Shown here: positions 19,216 through 27,321 of the stretch, piece after piece
Layout of the letters: every line of letters begins with the position of its first letter
How positions within the stretch are numbered: the first letter of the stretch is position 1
From: Nitrosospira sp. Nsp2
GTDB taxonomy: Bacteria; Pseudomonadota; Gammaproteobacteria; Burkholderiales; Nitrosomonadaceae
DNA: 64,000 bases
NCBI RefSeq assembly: GCF_003050965.1
Contig: NZ_QAOU01000001.1
Coordinates: 806,001-870,000 of the forward strand
Reading direction: 5' to 3'
Translations under genes and position numbers: made by a program
The notes under the pieces: model-generated
The model's database searches: none
What the model was told of the DNA's origin: nothing
What the model saw: the letters and a program-made list of their open reading frames with translations, nothing else

Positions 19216-19857
19216 ATGCTTAATACCATGGGAGAGCGGCAAAAGCAGTTGCTTAAACTGCTACGAGGAAAAAGGCCCGGCATGAGTGTCGATGAGTTGG
19301 CGAAGAGCCTGGAAATCACGCGTAATGCCGTCAGGCAACATCTCGCCTCTCTTGAGGGAGCAGGGCTGGTAACGGCCGGGAAGACCCGTCCATCCGGCGG
19401 GGGACGGCCACAGCAACTTTACGTCCTGACCGAGCTTGGTAGAGAAAGTTTTCCGCGCCAGTATTCGTGGCTTGCGCAGTTGGTGGTGGCATCGGTGCAG
19501 CAGGAGGAAGGCTCCGAGAACATGGGCAAGCGTTTGAACGACATCGGCGTCGGCGTCGCTCAGCAGATGCGCAGCCAATATCCTAATCTAAAGACGCATG
19601 AGGAAAAGGTCGACAAGCTGGCTGAGGTTATGGACCAACTCGGCTACAACGCAAAAAAGACTACCATGCCCGACGGCGAGACGGTGATTGAAGCGGATAA
19701 CTGCGTGTTTCACAGGATGGCGATAAAAGACCGCGAGATTTGCCATCTGGACAAGGGCATGATGGAGACTTTTACCGATAGCCAGGTCAAGCACGATGAA
19801 TGCATGGCCGAAGGCGGAGATTTATGTCGATTCAGATTCTCCCCGAAAAAGGAGTAG
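19216..19857 (+). CDS. SufR-like winged-helix regulator with cysteine cluster
   Basis: 213 residues. An N-terminal winged helix ('MSVDELAKSLEITRNAVRQHLASLEGAGLV') is followed by 'GRPQQLYVLTELG', as in the DeoR/ArsR-like SufR group. The C-terminal half has cysteines at 163, 176, 196 and 204 in an arrangement resembling the iron-sulfur-binding domain of SufR, the repressor of Fe-S cluster biogenesis genes. It therefore probably senses iron-sulfur or redox status. No suf or isc gene is adjacent, so its targets are elsewhere, and the name is a family resemblance only. The gene has its own promoter-like region. Its stop codon is built into the terminator stem. Confidence 0.78.
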   Translation: MLNTMGERQKQLLKLLRGKRPGMSVDELAKSLEITRNAVRQHLASLEGAGLVTAGKTRPSGGGRPQQLYVLTELGRESFPRQYSWLAQLVVASVQQEEGSENMGKRLNDIGVGVAQQMRSQYPNLKTHEEKVDKLAEVMDQLGYNAKKTTMPDGETVIEADNCVFHRMAIKDREICHLDKGMMETFTDSQVKHDECMAEGGDLCRFRFSPKKE

Positions 19858-19875
19858 GTTCTACTCCTTTTTTTT
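19846..19875 (+). terminator. Rho-independent terminator containing the stop codon
   Basis: AAAAAGGAGTAG and CTACTCCTTTTT make a 12-bp stem with a GTT loop, ending in a run of eight T. The TAG at 19855-19857 is the stop codon of the SufR-like gene, so the last codons and stop form one arm of the hairpin. Confidence 0.9.
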
Positions 19876-19960
19876 GTCCTCATTTTTTGCCATCATTTGC
19901 TGCGATAATTTTGCAGCGGCTATTTTCCTCAGCTTATTTTCCTCCGCTCAGTTCACCTGC

Positions 19961-20674
19961 TTAAGTGTTCGCCGGCTGTAATAATCGCGATTCCACCAGC
20001 ACATCAGCCCCCGCTTCACCCACGATGACTCGTGCAGGAATATGTTCTCCAGCGCGCCAACGTGCAACGGCTTTGCGCTTCGATTCTCCACTCACCAGAA
20101 ATAGAATCTGCCGCGAGCGGTTGAGCCGTGCGGCGCTGAGCGATACCCGCTGAGGCGGCCGTATCGGCGCATTGAATACCGCCAGCGTATCGGGCGAATC
20201 TTGTTCCACCCCCCAGTCATTGTGAGGGAAGAGACTCGCGGTGTGCCCATCCTTTCCAAGCCCGAGCAGCGTTAAATCGAAAACACCAACCGGCCGCAAC
20301 GTGTTTGCATAGGCCTCAGCCGCTATATCCGCGCGCGGCCCATTCGGAATCTCGTGGATTTGCGCGCGAGGAATAGGCACGTGGGCGAGCCACGCTTCTC
20401 CGGCCATTCGCGCATTCAGTTCTTCTTCGGTTGGCGGCATGCAACGCTCGTCACCGAAATAGATATGCCAGAGCGACCAATCGGTCGGCGCTTCCCGTAA
20501 CCGTTGATAAATTGGGCGCGGGGTTTCGCCCCCCGCGAGCACCAGGAGAAAACGGCCGCGTTCCTCGATGGAGCGAGCGGCGCTGTCGAGAATGGCGTCT
20601 ACGGCGGCGTCCTGGAGCGCCTGGAGATCGTCAAACGCGTGCCAGCGGAATTGTTCGGATTGGGGTGAGTTCAT
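19961..20674 (-). CDS. pgl: 6-phosphogluconolactonase
   Basis: 237 residues. 'LVLAGGETPRPIYQRL' near residue 45, 'WHIYFGDERCMPP' near 70 and 'DLTLLGLGKDGHTASLFPH' near 135 are the three hallmark blocks of DevB/SOL-type 6-phosphogluconolactonase. It hydrolyses 6-phosphogluconolactone to 6-phosphogluconate in the oxidative pentose-phosphate pathway, in the cytoplasm. The gene is on the same strand as gnd and tal (24.0-26.1 kb), separated from them by three secreted coiled-coil genes and a broken PEP-CTERM gene. No glucose-6-phosphate dehydrogenase gene is seen in the window. Confidence 0.92.
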   Translation of the reverse strand: MNSPQSEQFRWHAFDDLQALQDAAVDAILDSAARSIEERGRFLLVLAGGETPRPIYQRLREAPTDWSLWHIYFGDERCMPPTEEELNARMAGEAWLAHVPIPRAQIHEIPNGPRADIAAEAYANTLRPVGVFDLTLLGLGKDGHTASLFPHNDWGVEQDSPDTLAVFNAPIRPPQRVSLSAARLNRSRQILFLVSGESKRKAVARWRAGEHIPARVIVGEAGADVLVESRLLQPANT

Positions 20675-21136
20675 GAGTTTTAATTAACCTTGTTGTGTTA
20701 TTTCGAGTTAAGCGCCTGGTCCGGTCGGTCGCCCGTACATCCTGCGAAGGCAACCGGCAGCCGCCGGGGAATAATACCGCAAGGCTGGATAACAAGTAAA
20801 ACTCCCGCAACTCCCAGCGCACATACACCCCGTGCTGGCAGCTCAGTTCACTCTCAGTTAGCAATATGCCAGCCATGTCGCAGCAAAGTCGGTCGGGTGG
20901 CAGCAGTTCGGAGAGTCAGGATGAAGCAGGCTAATTGATGGGTCGAGGATGCACGCGAAGCCTGGGGGATTTATGGCAGGCTTGAGCTCCAGAGACCGGA
21001 TGAGAAACGTTGCAAGCAGGTATTAACGTCGACGCTTTCCGTTAGCTTATCAGGCGTCGCGAGCGAGAGGAGGGGGTCTTGGAATTTAGTGCCGGCGGGC
21101 GCAGCGAGGCCGTGATACATCGCCGTGTTGCCTTAG
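20675..21136. other. Intergenic region, no gene supported
   Basis: Upstream region of pgl. It should hold the pgl promoter, but no clear -10/-35 pair or RNA was identified. Confidence 0.4.
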
Positions 21137-21607
21137 TTATCGCCGGGACGCATTAGCAGTGTTGAGTTTGGATTCCGTATCGGAGTTTTCCTTGAGTCGG
21201 GACGCAATTCTACGATGGGTATCTGCTTTTTTGGCATCTGCCTCCGCGGCCTGCTCGTACTTGCGTATCAATGCCGATGCGTGTGATTGAAGATCCTGCG
21301 CTTTTTTACCGTAAAGATAGCTCTTGTTTTCGTATTGCTCCAGTAACAGCTTGTGCTCCTCAGCCTTTGCCCGCAGCTCCGCAGCGGAATCCTCGTAATA
21401 CTTGGCTACGGTCTCATGATTCTTGCTGGCCGCAGCTTCAAATTGTGTCGGTGAAACTATTGCATGGCTGTTTTGCGCGAGGTCAATACGTTTGGCGGCA
21501 TGAGCACCCAAGTCCTCCGCACCTGCAACCGGGAGTGGACCTGCAATCACCAAGCCCAGCATGAATAATATCTTAAGAGTTCCAGGATTTTGTCGCGCTT
21601 TATTCAT
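21137..21607 (-). CDS. Secreted coiled-coil protein, YYE/YLYG paralog 1
   Basis: 156 residues. The signal peptide (MNKARQNPGTLKILFMLG...PVAGA) is followed by a divergent linker and then a long helical region with 'NHETVAKYYEDSAAELRAKAEEHK', 'LEQYENKSYLYGKKAQDLQSH' and 'LIRKYEQAAEADAKKADTHRRIA' stretches. The two genes upstream on the same strand encode the same blocks. The product is expected in the periplasm as a coiled coil. I do not know the family's function. The ATG at 21607 has no good ribosome binding site (only GAAGGG 12 bases upstream); the longer frame to 21661 would need a TTG start and lacks a signal peptide at its beginning. It is probably the last gene of a tandem array. Confidence 0.78.
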   Translation of the reverse strand: MNKARQNPGTLKILFMLGLVIAGPLPVAGAEDLGAHAAKRIDLAQNSHAIVSPTQFEAAASKNHETVAKYYEDSAAELRAKAEEHKLLLEQYENKSYLYGKKAQDLQSHASALIRKYEQAAEADAKKADTHRRIASRLKENSDTESKLNTANASRR

Positions 21608-21797
21608 AAGGAGGTGCCCTTCGCCATATTCTGGTGCACGTGAAATGGGATGTGAGCGCAAAATGGCAGGGGGCTAGCCATCTGTTGACTGTTTGCTAAC
21701 TAGGGTTTGCGGAGCTGATTATCTGCTACTAAGGCGGCTACAGGCAATGCTGTATCCCGCCTTAGACAGTATGAAACAAATCGGGTTCAAATGCCAG

Positions 21798-22184
21798 TTA
21801 TCTGACGCTCAACCGCTGTCCTGAAGGGTTTTGTTCCTCAAGTTGCAAGGCCATCTGGTGATGCAACTCAGCTTCTTTCATGCTGGCTTGTGCTTCTTTT
21901 TCGTACTTGCGCGCCAAGGCCTCGGTATGGGCTTGCAGATCCTGAGCCTGCCTGCCATAGAGATAGCTATGGTTTTCGTACTCATTCAACAACTCTTTCT
22001 GTTCCCGCTGTTTTGCCTGCATCTCCTTGGCTACTTCCTGATAGTACTTTGCAACTACCTCATGCTCATGCGCTGTTGACGCATTTTGAAGGGCGGAGTT
22101 AACGTCAAAGGAGAACGCAGGTGAGCTCAGCGCGGCTAACAGGCCGAGCAAAGATATACTGGTAACAATTTTTCCGGCTTTCAT
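21798..22184 (-). CDS. Secreted coiled-coil protein, YYE/YLYG paralog 2
   Basis: 128 residues. The start at 22184 follows AGAGAGGTG and opens a signal peptide ending ALSSPAFS. The mature protein is almost all predicted helix with 'HEHEVVAKYYQEVAKEMQAK', 'LLNEYENHSYLYGRQAQDL' and 'ALARKYEKEAQASMKEAELH', the shared core of the triplet. It is rich in E, K, Q and A with regular hydrophobic spacing, so a periplasmic coiled coil is likely. Its own sigma-70 promoter lies at 22268-22296 with consensus-like boxes. The function is unknown; a structural or envelope-stress role is a guess from localisation only. Confidence 0.82.
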   Translation of the reverse strand: MKAGKIVTSISLLGLLAALSSPAFSFDVNSALQNASTAHEHEVVAKYYQEVAKEMQAKQREQKELLNEYENHSYLYGRQAQDLQAHTEALARKYEKEAQASMKEAELHHQMALQLEEQNPSGQRLSVR

Positions 22185-22267
22185 GATCACACCTCTCTGA
22201 CTTTGGTTTCTCTGACGGAATTGCTGCATGTCTGTTCTTTCTGTCTTTTCGAGCTACCATGGTGTGA

Positions 22268-22296
22268 AGAATACACAAATATCCACACTTTGTCAA
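22268..22296 (-). promoter_or_regulatory. Sigma-70 promoter of paralog 2
   Basis: On the minus strand TTGACA (22291-22296) is separated by exactly 17 bases from TATTCT (22268-22273), about 85 bases upstream of the ATG. The sequence upstream of the -35 box is conserved with the corresponding region of paralog 3. Confidence 0.7.
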
Positions 22297-22465
22297 CTTA
22301 CTTATGTATAAAGTATGGATAGGGGCCGTCCCCGATATCGCTGTAACACAGGCGTGAGGTTTATTTTCAGGCGAAAAAATAGGAGGATCAGCCGAGGCTG
22401 CCCCCTATCTTCCCGTGTCGTTGTTTGATCGTTTGACTGTATTGCTGAGCTGGCTTGCTTACCCG

Positions 22466-22900
22466 TTACTGCGGCAGACTGTTGTCACGAGGAGGCTCAT
22501 TCGCAACATTAAAAGCCTTTGCGCCGGGTTCACCGGAGCTGTCGCCGAGCTGGGCAGCCATCTGCCGATGCACCGCCGCCTCTTTGCTGCTGGACTGTGC
22601 TGCTTTCTCGTATTTACGCAGTGCCGCGCTGGCTCGGGACTTCATATCTTCGGCATTCCTGCCATAGAGGTAGCCCTTGCTCTCATACTCTTCAAGCAAC
22701 GATTGCTGTTCCGATGCCTTTACCTGCGCCTCTTTGGCCGCATCTTCATAATAATTTGCCACCGCCTCATGATCGCTTCTGGTTTTGGCGCTCTTAACGG
22801 CTGCGTCGATATCGAAATTTTCCGCTGCGCCTGCAAGCGGGCTCGCCGCAGCAAAAACGGCAAGCAGGGAAAAAGTAGCGACAATTCTGGGGAGGTTCAT
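22466..22900 (-). CDS. Secreted coiled-coil protein, YYE/YLYG paralog 3
   Basis: 144 residues. The signal peptide ends near ASPLAGA, followed by 'DHEAVANYYEDAAKEAQVKA', 'LLEEYESKGYLYGRNAEDM' and 'ALRKYEKAAQSSSKEAAVHRQMAA', aligning without gaps to the two downstream paralogs. The three genes are in the same orientation with 190-280 bp between them, each with its own signal peptide, so this is a tandem amplification that has diverged. The C-terminal tail after the helix (about 25 residues) is unique to this copy. A separate promoter lies at 22994-23022. Confidence 0.82.
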   Translation of the reverse strand: MNLPRIVATFSLLAVFAAASPLAGAAENFDIDAAVKSAKTRSDHEAVANYYEDAAKEAQVKASEQQSLLEEYESKGYLYGRNAEDMKSRASAALRKYEKAAQSSSKEAAVHRQMAAQLGDSSGEPGAKAFNVANEPPRDNSLPQ

Positions 22901-22993
22901 ATCAAGCCTCGCGGACAGTGATCGAACAGGAACGGGAAACCTGCGCCCTGGCGTTTATGGAAAGGGTTTGGAATCGATTACCACAGAGCGTAA

Positions 22994-23022
22994 AGAATAT
23001 CGGAAGGAGGGTATTTCGTCAA
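22994..23022 (-). promoter_or_regulatory. Sigma-70 promoter of paralog 3
   Basis: TTGACG (23017-23022) and TATTCT (22994-22999) on the minus strand are 17 bases apart, the same -10 box and spacing as in front of paralog 2. Just upstream, the plus-strand pattern GTCAA-x-TTAC-xx-ATGT-x-TAAAGTAT is shared by both. The rest of 22901-23328 holds no gene that I can support. Confidence 0.6.
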
Positions 23023-23328
23023 GTTACGCATGTCTAAAGTATCTTATTGACGGGAAACACGTCCCCAATAAGTCCTATTCTGACGATTCCAACAGTAACT
23101 ACCGGTCGTTCAAAATTAGGGAAAGTCAGGGAATGCCCTGTTCTTTTCTGATCGAAGGGCCCTTTTGGTCGACGGGGTCTACGGATTTGCAAAAGCCATG
23201 GCGAAATTCCAACGTACTGAGCTTGCAATTGCCAACTGTTTAACTAAAGCAAGAATGTACGGAGAATTTAACAGCAGATGCACGCAAGACCGCCGGATAT
23301 TGCCGATTATTAATAAGGAGAATGGATC

Positions 23329-24002
23329 ATGAACGCTGGCGTGCAGGAAGCGAAAGACGGAATATCACCAAATGTCGAGCCGGGAAGAGCGACGGGTGGG
23401 TTGAAAAAAACAAGCGCTGCCCTGATTTTTCTCTGCATTTATGCCACTCATACCAATGCCGCAGGTACTTTCAGCATAGAGCCGCGCATAGATGACTTCA
23501 ATACCATTGGTTTTCATGAGGGCCAAGTCTTTACTGTTCCTTCGGCAGACGCCACGGTGGATATCAGCCCGGGCGTGAGTGGGATCTTGTCGTATACCTG
23601 GACTAACACCACTGGAAAGCTCGAGTTTCTTGACGTAACAGCACATTTTCAGACCAATACAGCACGGCAGGTCTAGTAGGGATTGGTCCAGCGGATTTGA
23701 TTAGTGTTCCCCTCCCATCGGATCCCGTGGGTGGACCGGAGATAAGCCATACTGAAACTGCCGCCTTTAACCAAACATTTGGCCCGCCCTTCTCATTTGG
23801 CGTCGGGACCCACTCCATAGGCGTGACCATTTTTATGCAGCCAACTGCAACACCTAATGAAGCTTTCGCTATTCAACCCTCCTTTTCATTTGCTGTTCAG
23901 GTGGTTCCAGAACCAGAAACCTACGCGATGTTTTTAGCAGGTCTCGGGCTTATAGGGTGGAGAATGCGGCGATCAAAAAAGTACCAAACTACACCGATAT
24001 AA
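23329..24002 (+). pseudogene. PEP-CTERM protein gene broken by a frameshift
   Basis: The first part (from 23329) has an internal hydrophobic signal segment and a beta-rich body reading '...LDVTAHFQTNT' before a TAG at 23674. The neighbouring frame continues '...TAGLVGIGPADLISVPLPSDP' through to a complete PEP-CTERM signal (VPEPETYAMFLAGLGLIGW-x-MRR) ending at 24002. The two halves join in the region 23655-23675 if one base has been lost, so this is one gene of about 225 codons with a single frameshift. It is either a true pseudogene or a sequencing error in the assembly. Function of the body is unknown. Confidence 0.75.
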
Positions 24003-24035
24003 TAATCTGCCGCCCGTTTTGCTGTTATGTCCAAC

Positions 24036-24941
24036 TTATTCCTTCTTCATCTCATGGCCGCCGAACTGGTTCCGCAGGGCGGATAGAAGCTTGTTGGAGA
24101 ACGATTCCTGATCGCGCGACTGCAACCGTTGCAACAGCGCCAGCGTGATGACCGGTGCGGCGACATTAAGGTCGATCGCCTCGGCAACGGTCCAGCGGCC
24201 CTCGCCCGAGTCCGACACATAGGGGGCGATGCCGTCGAGATCTGGATTTTTCGCCAGCGCGGCCGCGGTCAGGTCAAGCAGCCACGATTGCACCACGCTG
24301 CCGTCGCGCCAGATTTCGGCCACCTGGTGCAGGTCCAGATTGAATTCTGTTTTATGGCGCATGATCGCGAAGCCTTCGCCATAAGCCTGCATCATGCCGT
24401 ACTCGATGCCGTTGTGAACCATCTTGGTGAAGTGGCCCGCGCCACTCGGGCCAACGTGGCCCCAGCCTTTGTCCGCGGCCGGAGCGAGGGTTTCGAAGAT
24501 CGGGCGCAGCCGTGCAACGACCGGCTCATCGCCACCCACCATGATGCTATAGCCGTTCTGCAGGCCCCAGATGCCGCCGCTGGTACCGGTGTCCACATAA
24601 TGGATGCGGCTAGACCTAAGCATCTGCGCACGGCGTTGCGTATCCTTGTAGTTCGAATTGCCGCCGTCGATAATGACATCGTCGGGTTCGAGCAGTGGCA
24701 GCAACGCGGCTATGTTCTCGTCCACCGGCGTGCCCGCGGGAATCATCAGCCAGATGATGCGTGGAGGTTTGAGCGAACTGACGAGCTCTTCAAACGATGT
24801 CGCTGGCAAGACATTTATTTCCTCCAGCTGTTTCACCGCCTCCGGGTGGCGGGCGAAACCGGCGACGCGGTGACCTCCGCGTATCAACCGTTGTGCCATC
24901 GGGCCGCCCATGCGCCCCAGGCCGATCATTCCAAGCTCCAT
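24036..24941 (-). CDS. gnd: 6-phosphogluconate dehydrogenase, decarboxylating (short form)
   Basis: 301 residues, the length of the short NAD-preferring class rather than the 470-residue class. The nucleotide-binding motif GLGRMG is at residues 7-12. 'DGGNSNYKDTQRRA' near residue 94 and 'GTSGGIWGLQNGY' near 120 are the substrate-binding blocks, and 'HNGIEYGMMQAYGEGF' follows with the catalytic lysine region just before it. It oxidises 6-phosphogluconate to ribulose 5-phosphate and CO2. The gene is 40 bases downstream of tal on the same strand, so tal-gnd form an operon. pgl is nearby in the same orientation. Confidence 0.93.
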   Translation of the reverse strand: MELGMIGLGRMGGPMAQRLIRGGHRVAGFARHPEAVKQLEEINVLPATSFEELVSSLKPPRIIWLMIPAGTPVDENIAALLPLLEPDDVIIDGGNSNYKDTQRRAQMLRSSRIHYVDTGTSGGIWGLQNGYSIMVGGDEPVVARLRPIFETLAPAADKGWGHVGPSGAGHFTKMVHNGIEYGMMQAYGEGFAIMRHKTEFNLDLHQVAEIWRDGSVVQSWLLDLTAAALAKNPDLDGIAPYVSDSGEGRWTVAEAIDLNVAAPVITLALLQRLQSRDQESFSNKLLSALRNQFGGHEMKKE

Positions 24942-24981
24942 CGTTTTCTCCCTGTGAATGTGATGGACAGATGCTGTCCGT

Positions 24982-26097
24982 TCAAGCTGCGATACTCTGG
25001 CGCTTGCCGTTCAGCGCAGCCAGCAACTTGTCATACGAGGCGGCAAAAGCGGCCACGCCGTCCTCCTGAAGTTGTCGGGTAACGGCGTCCAGGTCAATGC
25101 CCAGTTCGCGCAGCTTCGCCACATCCGCATCGGCCTGCTCGATCCCTTCCTGGAGCGTTGGGCGCACGCGGCCGTGATCGCGAAACGCTGCCATCGTTTT
25201 CGGCGGAAGCGTATTGACGGTGTCTGGGCCGATCAGTTGTTCAACGTACATCACGTCGGAATAAGCGGGATTTTTCGTGCCGGTGCTGCCCCAAAGCGGG
25301 CGTTGTACAGGCGCACCCTGAGCACGCAGTCCGGCGAAAGGCTCGCCATAGAATGTTTCCCGGAAGCGCTGATAAGCAAGCCTGGCGTTGGCGATGGCGA
25401 TCTTTCCCCTCAGGCTCAGCGCCTCGGTAGTGCCTATTTTATCCAGCAACGGGTCTACCGCGCTATCCACGCGGCTGACAAAAAACGATGCAACCGAAAC
25501 CGGCCACGGCGCAGCCGAATCCGGCTTCGTATCGGCGCGGTGGCCGAGCCCGCGAATGTAGGCTTGCGAGACATCGGCATAATTCTGCAGCGAAAACATC
25601 AGGGTCACATTGATATTGATACCCGCGGCGATGCACTGGGTAATCGCGGGAATGCCCGCCGGGGTTGCGGGAATCTTGATCATCAGATTGGGGCGCTGCA
25701 CGGCATTCCATAGCCGGTGCACGTCCGCCACGGTTGCTTCCATATCGTTGGCGAGATGCGGCGAAACTTCAAGGCTGACATAGCCGTCGCCGCCCTGCGT
25801 CGCGTCGTAGACCGGCCGCAGCACATCCGCCGCCATGCGAATGTCCTCGAACGCAAGCGCTTCAAATAAATCCTTGTCGCTTAGTTGCCGATTCGACCGT
25901 AGCAGCTGGCGCATTGCGTGGTCATAGCTTTGGCCGTGGGCCATCGCCTGCTCGAAAATCGTGGGATTGCTGGTTACGCCGCGCAGCTTGTCTTCATTCA
26001 CCATGCGTTGCAATTCGCCGCTATTGATGAGATCGCGGCTGATCGAGTCCAGCCAGATGGACTGGCCGAGTTGTAATAACGGTTCAAAAGGATTCAT
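24982..26097 (-). CDS. tal: Transaldolase
   Basis: 371 residues. The start at 26097 follows AGGAGGAAA and begins MNPFEPLLQLGQSIWLDSI. 'GVTSNPTIFEQA' at about residues 40-51 and 'LMIKIPATPAG' with the Schiff-base lysine K141 identify the longer transaldolase class found in cyanobacteria, actinobacteria and many beta-proteobacteria. It transfers a three-carbon dihydroxyacetone unit between sugar phosphates in the non-oxidative pentose-phosphate pathway. The frame is open upstream to 26193 but without start signals. gnd follows after 40 bases. Confidence 0.93.
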   Translation of the reverse strand: MNPFEPLLQLGQSIWLDSISRDLINSGELQRMVNEDKLRGVTSNPTIFEQAMAHGQSYDHAMRQLLRSNRQLSDKDLFEALAFEDIRMAADVLRPVYDATQGGDGYVSLEVSPHLANDMEATVADVHRLWNAVQRPNLMIKIPATPAGIPAITQCIAAGININVTLMFSLQNYADVSQAYIRGLGHRADTKPDSAAPWPVSVASFFVSRVDSAVDPLLDKIGTTEALSLRGKIAIANARLAYQRFRETFYGEPFAGLRAQGAPVQRPLWGSTGTKNPAYSDVMYVEQLIGPDTVNTLPPKTMAAFRDHGRVRPTLQEGIEQADADVAKLRELGIDLDAVTRQLQEDGVAAFAASYDKLLAALNGKRQSIAA

Positions 26098-26342
26098 GTC
26101 TTTCCTCCTTGGCAACGCCGCTTCATTCACGGATGGGAGGGCAATATCGGTAGCGGGGCGCCGCGGTTCAAACTGCCGCCAGCTGCCCGCCAACTGCCCT
26201 TTCGGTATTTCGACAACTGTAACAATCGGTTTGATCCGCTAGCTGTGCAGTATCGTCTCCGAGGTCTTTCTGAAGTAAAGCATAATCATGGGACAATGCA
26301 AGCGCTCAAGCATTCACCGCCTGTTCGTTTTATTCGGTCCAA

Positions 26343-27134
26343 CTAAAAATTGTCCTTCCATTCGCGGATAGCGGCGAATACGTCGACGCGGTCGGTCAAT
26401 GCCCTCCCGGCATGTCGACTCGCGGCCTGAATGACTTCAGGCTGATTACAGCGCAGGAACGGGTTGGTGGCTTTTTCCAGCCCAATGGTCGAGGGCAGGG
26501 TAGGGGCATTAAGCTTCCGCAGGTTTTCGACGGTTTTTTCGCGTTTTATCAGGGTCTGGTTGCCAGGCTCCACCACGCGGGCAAAGCGAATGTTGTCGAG
26601 CGTGTATTCGTGGCCGCAATAGACCTGTGTTTCATTGGGCAGGTCGGAGAGTTTTTCCAAAGACTGAACCATTTGTTGCGGCGTGCCCTCAAATAATCGT
26701 CCACAGCCACAGGCAAACAGGGTGTCACCACAAAATAGCAGGTTTGCGCCATAATAGGCGATATGCCCGGCGGTATGGCCGGGAATATCCAGCACACTGA
26801 GGGTAATAGAAAATTCCGGAAGGTATACGTTGCCTTCTTCGTTTTCTTTTTCGTCGCATTCCCTGAGGCGATGGGTGAGTGTTGAAATCGGCTCTCTGGT
26901 GGGCCCGTAGACCGGCACGTTAAACTCTTGCAGCAGCGCGGCATTGCCTCCCACATGGTCATTATGGTGGTGCGTGTTGAGAATCGCGATGAGCTTTAGC
27001 TTCTCGCGGCTCAGGTAATCCAGCACGGGTGCGGCGTCGCCGGGATCAACCACGGCAGCGTCGGAATGGTCCCGGATCACCCAGATATAATTGTCCTTGA
27101 AAGCGCGGAGCGGGAGGATGTGGGGAACGGCCAT
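26343..27134 (-). CDS. gloB: Hydroxyacylglutathione hydrolase (glyoxalase II)
   Basis: 263 residues from the ATG at 27134. The binuclear metal motif THHHNDHVGG (H55, H57, D59, H60) is followed by 'DIPGHTAGHIAYY', 'LFCGDTLFACGCGRLFEGTPQQM' and 'YCGHEYTLDNIRFA', all diagnostic for glyoxalase II, with the C-terminal helical domain ('NPFLRCNQPEV') that binds glutathione. It hydrolyses S-lactoylglutathione to lactate and glutathione in methylglyoxal detoxification. It is divergent from the methyltransferase-rnhA-dnaQ cluster, as in many beta-proteobacteria. Confidence 0.94.
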   Translation of the reverse strand: MAVPHILPLRAFKDNYIWVIRDHSDAAVVDPGDAAPVLDYLSREKLKLIAILNTHHHNDHVGGNAALLQEFNVPVYGPTREPISTLTHRLRECDEKENEEGNVYLPEFSITLSVLDIPGHTAGHIAYYGANLLFCGDTLFACGCGRLFEGTPQQMVQSLEKLSDLPNETQVYCGHEYTLDNIRFARVVEPGNQTLIKREKTVENLRKLNAPTLPSTIGLEKATNPFLRCNQPEVIQAASRHAGRALTDRVDVFAAIREWKDNF

Positions 27135-27321
27135 AATCAAGGGTAACTAGCGAGTGAGCGGATCAAAATCGGATTGGACAGAGTCAAACCCGGCATATTG
27201 ATTACGATGTCAAATGTAATGACAATTCGCGGCTGCCCGAAATTCAACGCGAGCGAATCGAGCGAATATAGCCGCGTATGGATGGATTTCCAAACTGCCG
27301 TCATCCCTGCACCATTACTAT

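Noticed and set aside
24129-25713. Long plus-strand frames opposite gnd and tal
   Set aside because: Both are antisense to well-supported enzymes and have no domain of their own.
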